Of a stretch of DNA of 42,294 bases, positions 41,377 through 42,294 are shown one piece after another (positions within the stretch are counted from its first letter, which is position 1; each line of letters begins with the position of its first letter). Made by a program: the position numbers and the translations under genes. The notes beneath the pieces are model-generated. The model did not search any database. It was not told the DNA's origin and worked only from the letters and a program-made list of their open reading frames with translations. This DNA comes from Pseudomonas sp. A-1 (GTDB lineage Bacteria > Pseudomonadota > Gammaproteobacteria > Pseudomonadales > Pseudomonadaceae): positions 1 through 42,294 of the forward strand of contig NZ_SSTC01000040.1 in NCBI RefSeq assembly GCF_004801855.1, in the 5' to 3' direction.

Positions 41377-42294
41377 TCAGTTGCCGGCCAGCAGGCGCTC
41401 GGCGATGTGGCTGGCGGCGATGTAGCCGAAGGTGATGCCGGGGCCGAGGGTGATGCCTGGGCCGGGGTAGGTGCCGTCCATGATCGAATTCATGTCGTTG
41501 CCGGCGGCGTATAGCCCGGGGATGGGTGCGCCACTCAGATCGACCACGTTGGCATGGCGGTCGGTACGCAGGCCGCGCGCCGAGCCCAGGTCGCCGGTGT
41601 CGATGCGGATCGCGTAGAACGGCGCCTTCTCCAGCGGCGCCAGGCACGGGTTGGGCTGCTGGTGCGGGTCGCCGAGGTGGCGGTTGTAGCTGTTGCCGCC
41701 CTTGCCGAACTGGCGATCGACGCCCGTGCGGGCGTCGGCGTTGTGCAGCTCGAGGGTGGCGCGCAGGCCCTGCGGGTCGACGCCGATGGCGCGCGCCAGC
41801 GCCTCGGGCGTGTCGGCGCGGTGCAGGTAGCCGGCGGCGATCAACGCCGAGTTGTCGACCGGCTTGGGCCGCGCCAGGCCCATGCCGTACTTGCCCAGGG
41901 CTTCGGCGTCGGCGATCAGCCAGCAGGGCGCGTGGCCCTGGAACATCGCCTCGACGAAGCAGTGGTAGGAGTTGGACTCGTTGACGAAGCGCCGGCCGCT
42001 CCTGTCGACGGCGATGATCCCCGGTTTGGCCCGGTCGGTGACCAGGTGTGGGAAGCGCTCGAGACTGCCGTCCGGGCGGCGCAGCACCGACACCGGCGCC
42101 CAGAAGAAGTTGGCGGCCAGCTTCTGCCCACTGGCGGCGGACACCGCCGCGGCCAGGCGCAGGGCGTCGCCGGTGTTGGTTTCCGGCGACATGCTCCAGT
42201 GCGCCGCGGCGCTCTGCGGCCGTTCGCTCGCGGCCTGCGCGGCGGCGCCGAAGCCGCCGGTGGCGCAGACCACCCCGCCGCGCGCCAGCACCCG
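41377..42294 (-). CDS. FAD-dependent oxidoreductase, KstD-like (partial)
   Basis: The frame is open through the right edge, giving the last 305 or so residues of a flavoprotein closely related to the one at 39142. Shared segments include TDRAKPGIIAVDRSGRRFVN, YAAGNDMNSIMDGTYPGPGI and LGPGITFGYIAASHIAERLL. The N-terminal FAD motif lies outside the window. The GGVVCATGGFG segment at the edge corresponds to GVVLACGGF in the paralogue. It heads an operon with the NIPSNAP gene. Substrate unknown. Confidence 0.85.
   Translation of the reverse strand, partial: RVLARGGVVCATGGFGAAAQAASERPQSAAAHWSMSPETNTGDALRLAAAVSAASGQKLAANFFWAPVSVLRRPDGSLERFPHLVTDRAKPGIIAVDRSGRRFVNESNSYHCFVEAMFQGHAPCWLIADAEALGKYGMGLARPKPVDNSALIAAGYLHRADTPEALARAIGVDPQGLRATLELHNADARTGVDRQFGKGGNSYNRHLGDPHQQPNPCLAPLEKAPFYAIRIDTGDLGSARGLRTDRHANVVDLSGAPIPGLYAAGNDMNSIMDGTYPGPGITLGPGITFGYIAASHIAERLLAGN

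Noticed and set aside
39274-41514. 746-codon plus-strand open frame over the flavoprotein and NIPSNAP genes
   Set aside because: Low-complexity antisense reading that crosses the REP hairpin; the minus strand carries the recognisable proteins.

Overview
The window is GC-rich DNA that reads like a chromosome segment of a Pseudomonas or a close relative. The evidence is the gene content (tpm, htpX, alaA, msrB, queF, mlaA, tal, dusA), an OprD-family porin, a complete pca set under PcaQ and PcaR, and REP-like palindromes. From memory, and not checked here, the order of positions 1-16969 follows the P. aeruginosa PAO1 region running from about PA2840 down to PA2795. The species cannot be fixed from this window.

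Region 1 (1-16969) is housekeeping. It holds the tail of a DEAD-box helicase, an extradiol dioxygenase-like protein, thiopurine methyltransferase, a DUF2959 lipoprotein, HtpX, an AlaA-type aminotransferase, MsrB, a DUF815 ATPase and a GST. A tRNA operon (one Glu, three identical Gly) with a good promoter and terminator follows. Next come an ABC-2 exporter pair, QueF, a DUF4404 protein, MlaA, a response regulator/PP2C phosphatase with its STAS partner, transaldolase and DusA.

Region 2 (about 16970-17787) looks like the scar of a dusA-targeting integrative element. The 5' end of dusA has an unusual extension. Next to it are a few codons resembling an integrase N-terminus, a truncated HAD-family ORF on the opposite strand, and an intact AbrB-like/zinc-ribbon gene translationally coupled to it.

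Region 3 (17788-28903) is a complete beta-ketoadipate (protocatechuate) pathway: pcaQ, pcaHG, an inserted ZapE-like ATPase and AEC permease, pcaR, pcaIJF, two palindromic repeats, then pcaBDC. Operators are visible: a perfect ATAACC-N4-GGTTAT palindrome before pcaH, and PcaR-type CGATTATCG boxes before pcaR and pcaI.

Region 4 (29032-42294) is accessory. It contains a DMT permease, a LigC-like dehydrogenase, AlkB, a GFA protein and a cupin. It also carries a quinate/dehydroshikimate module: an OprD porin divergent from QuiC (3-dehydroshikimate dehydratase fused to an HPPD-like domain), a TetR regulator and an MFS permease. Between the TetR gene and the permease lie abutting remnants of a second gfa gene and of polB. 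The right end has two KstD-like flavoproteins flanking a NIPSNAP protein, and the second flavoprotein runs off the window.

QuiC makes protocatechuate from 3-dehydroshikimate, and PcaHG/B/C/D/IJ/F take it to acetyl-CoA and succinyl-CoA. The oprD/quiC and MFS promoters carry the same composite operator, a PcaR-like box 4-5 nt from a TetR-like palindrome. This suggests that uptake and ring-forming steps are tied to the pca regulon. The quinate/shikimate dehydrogenase that would feed QuiC is not in the window.
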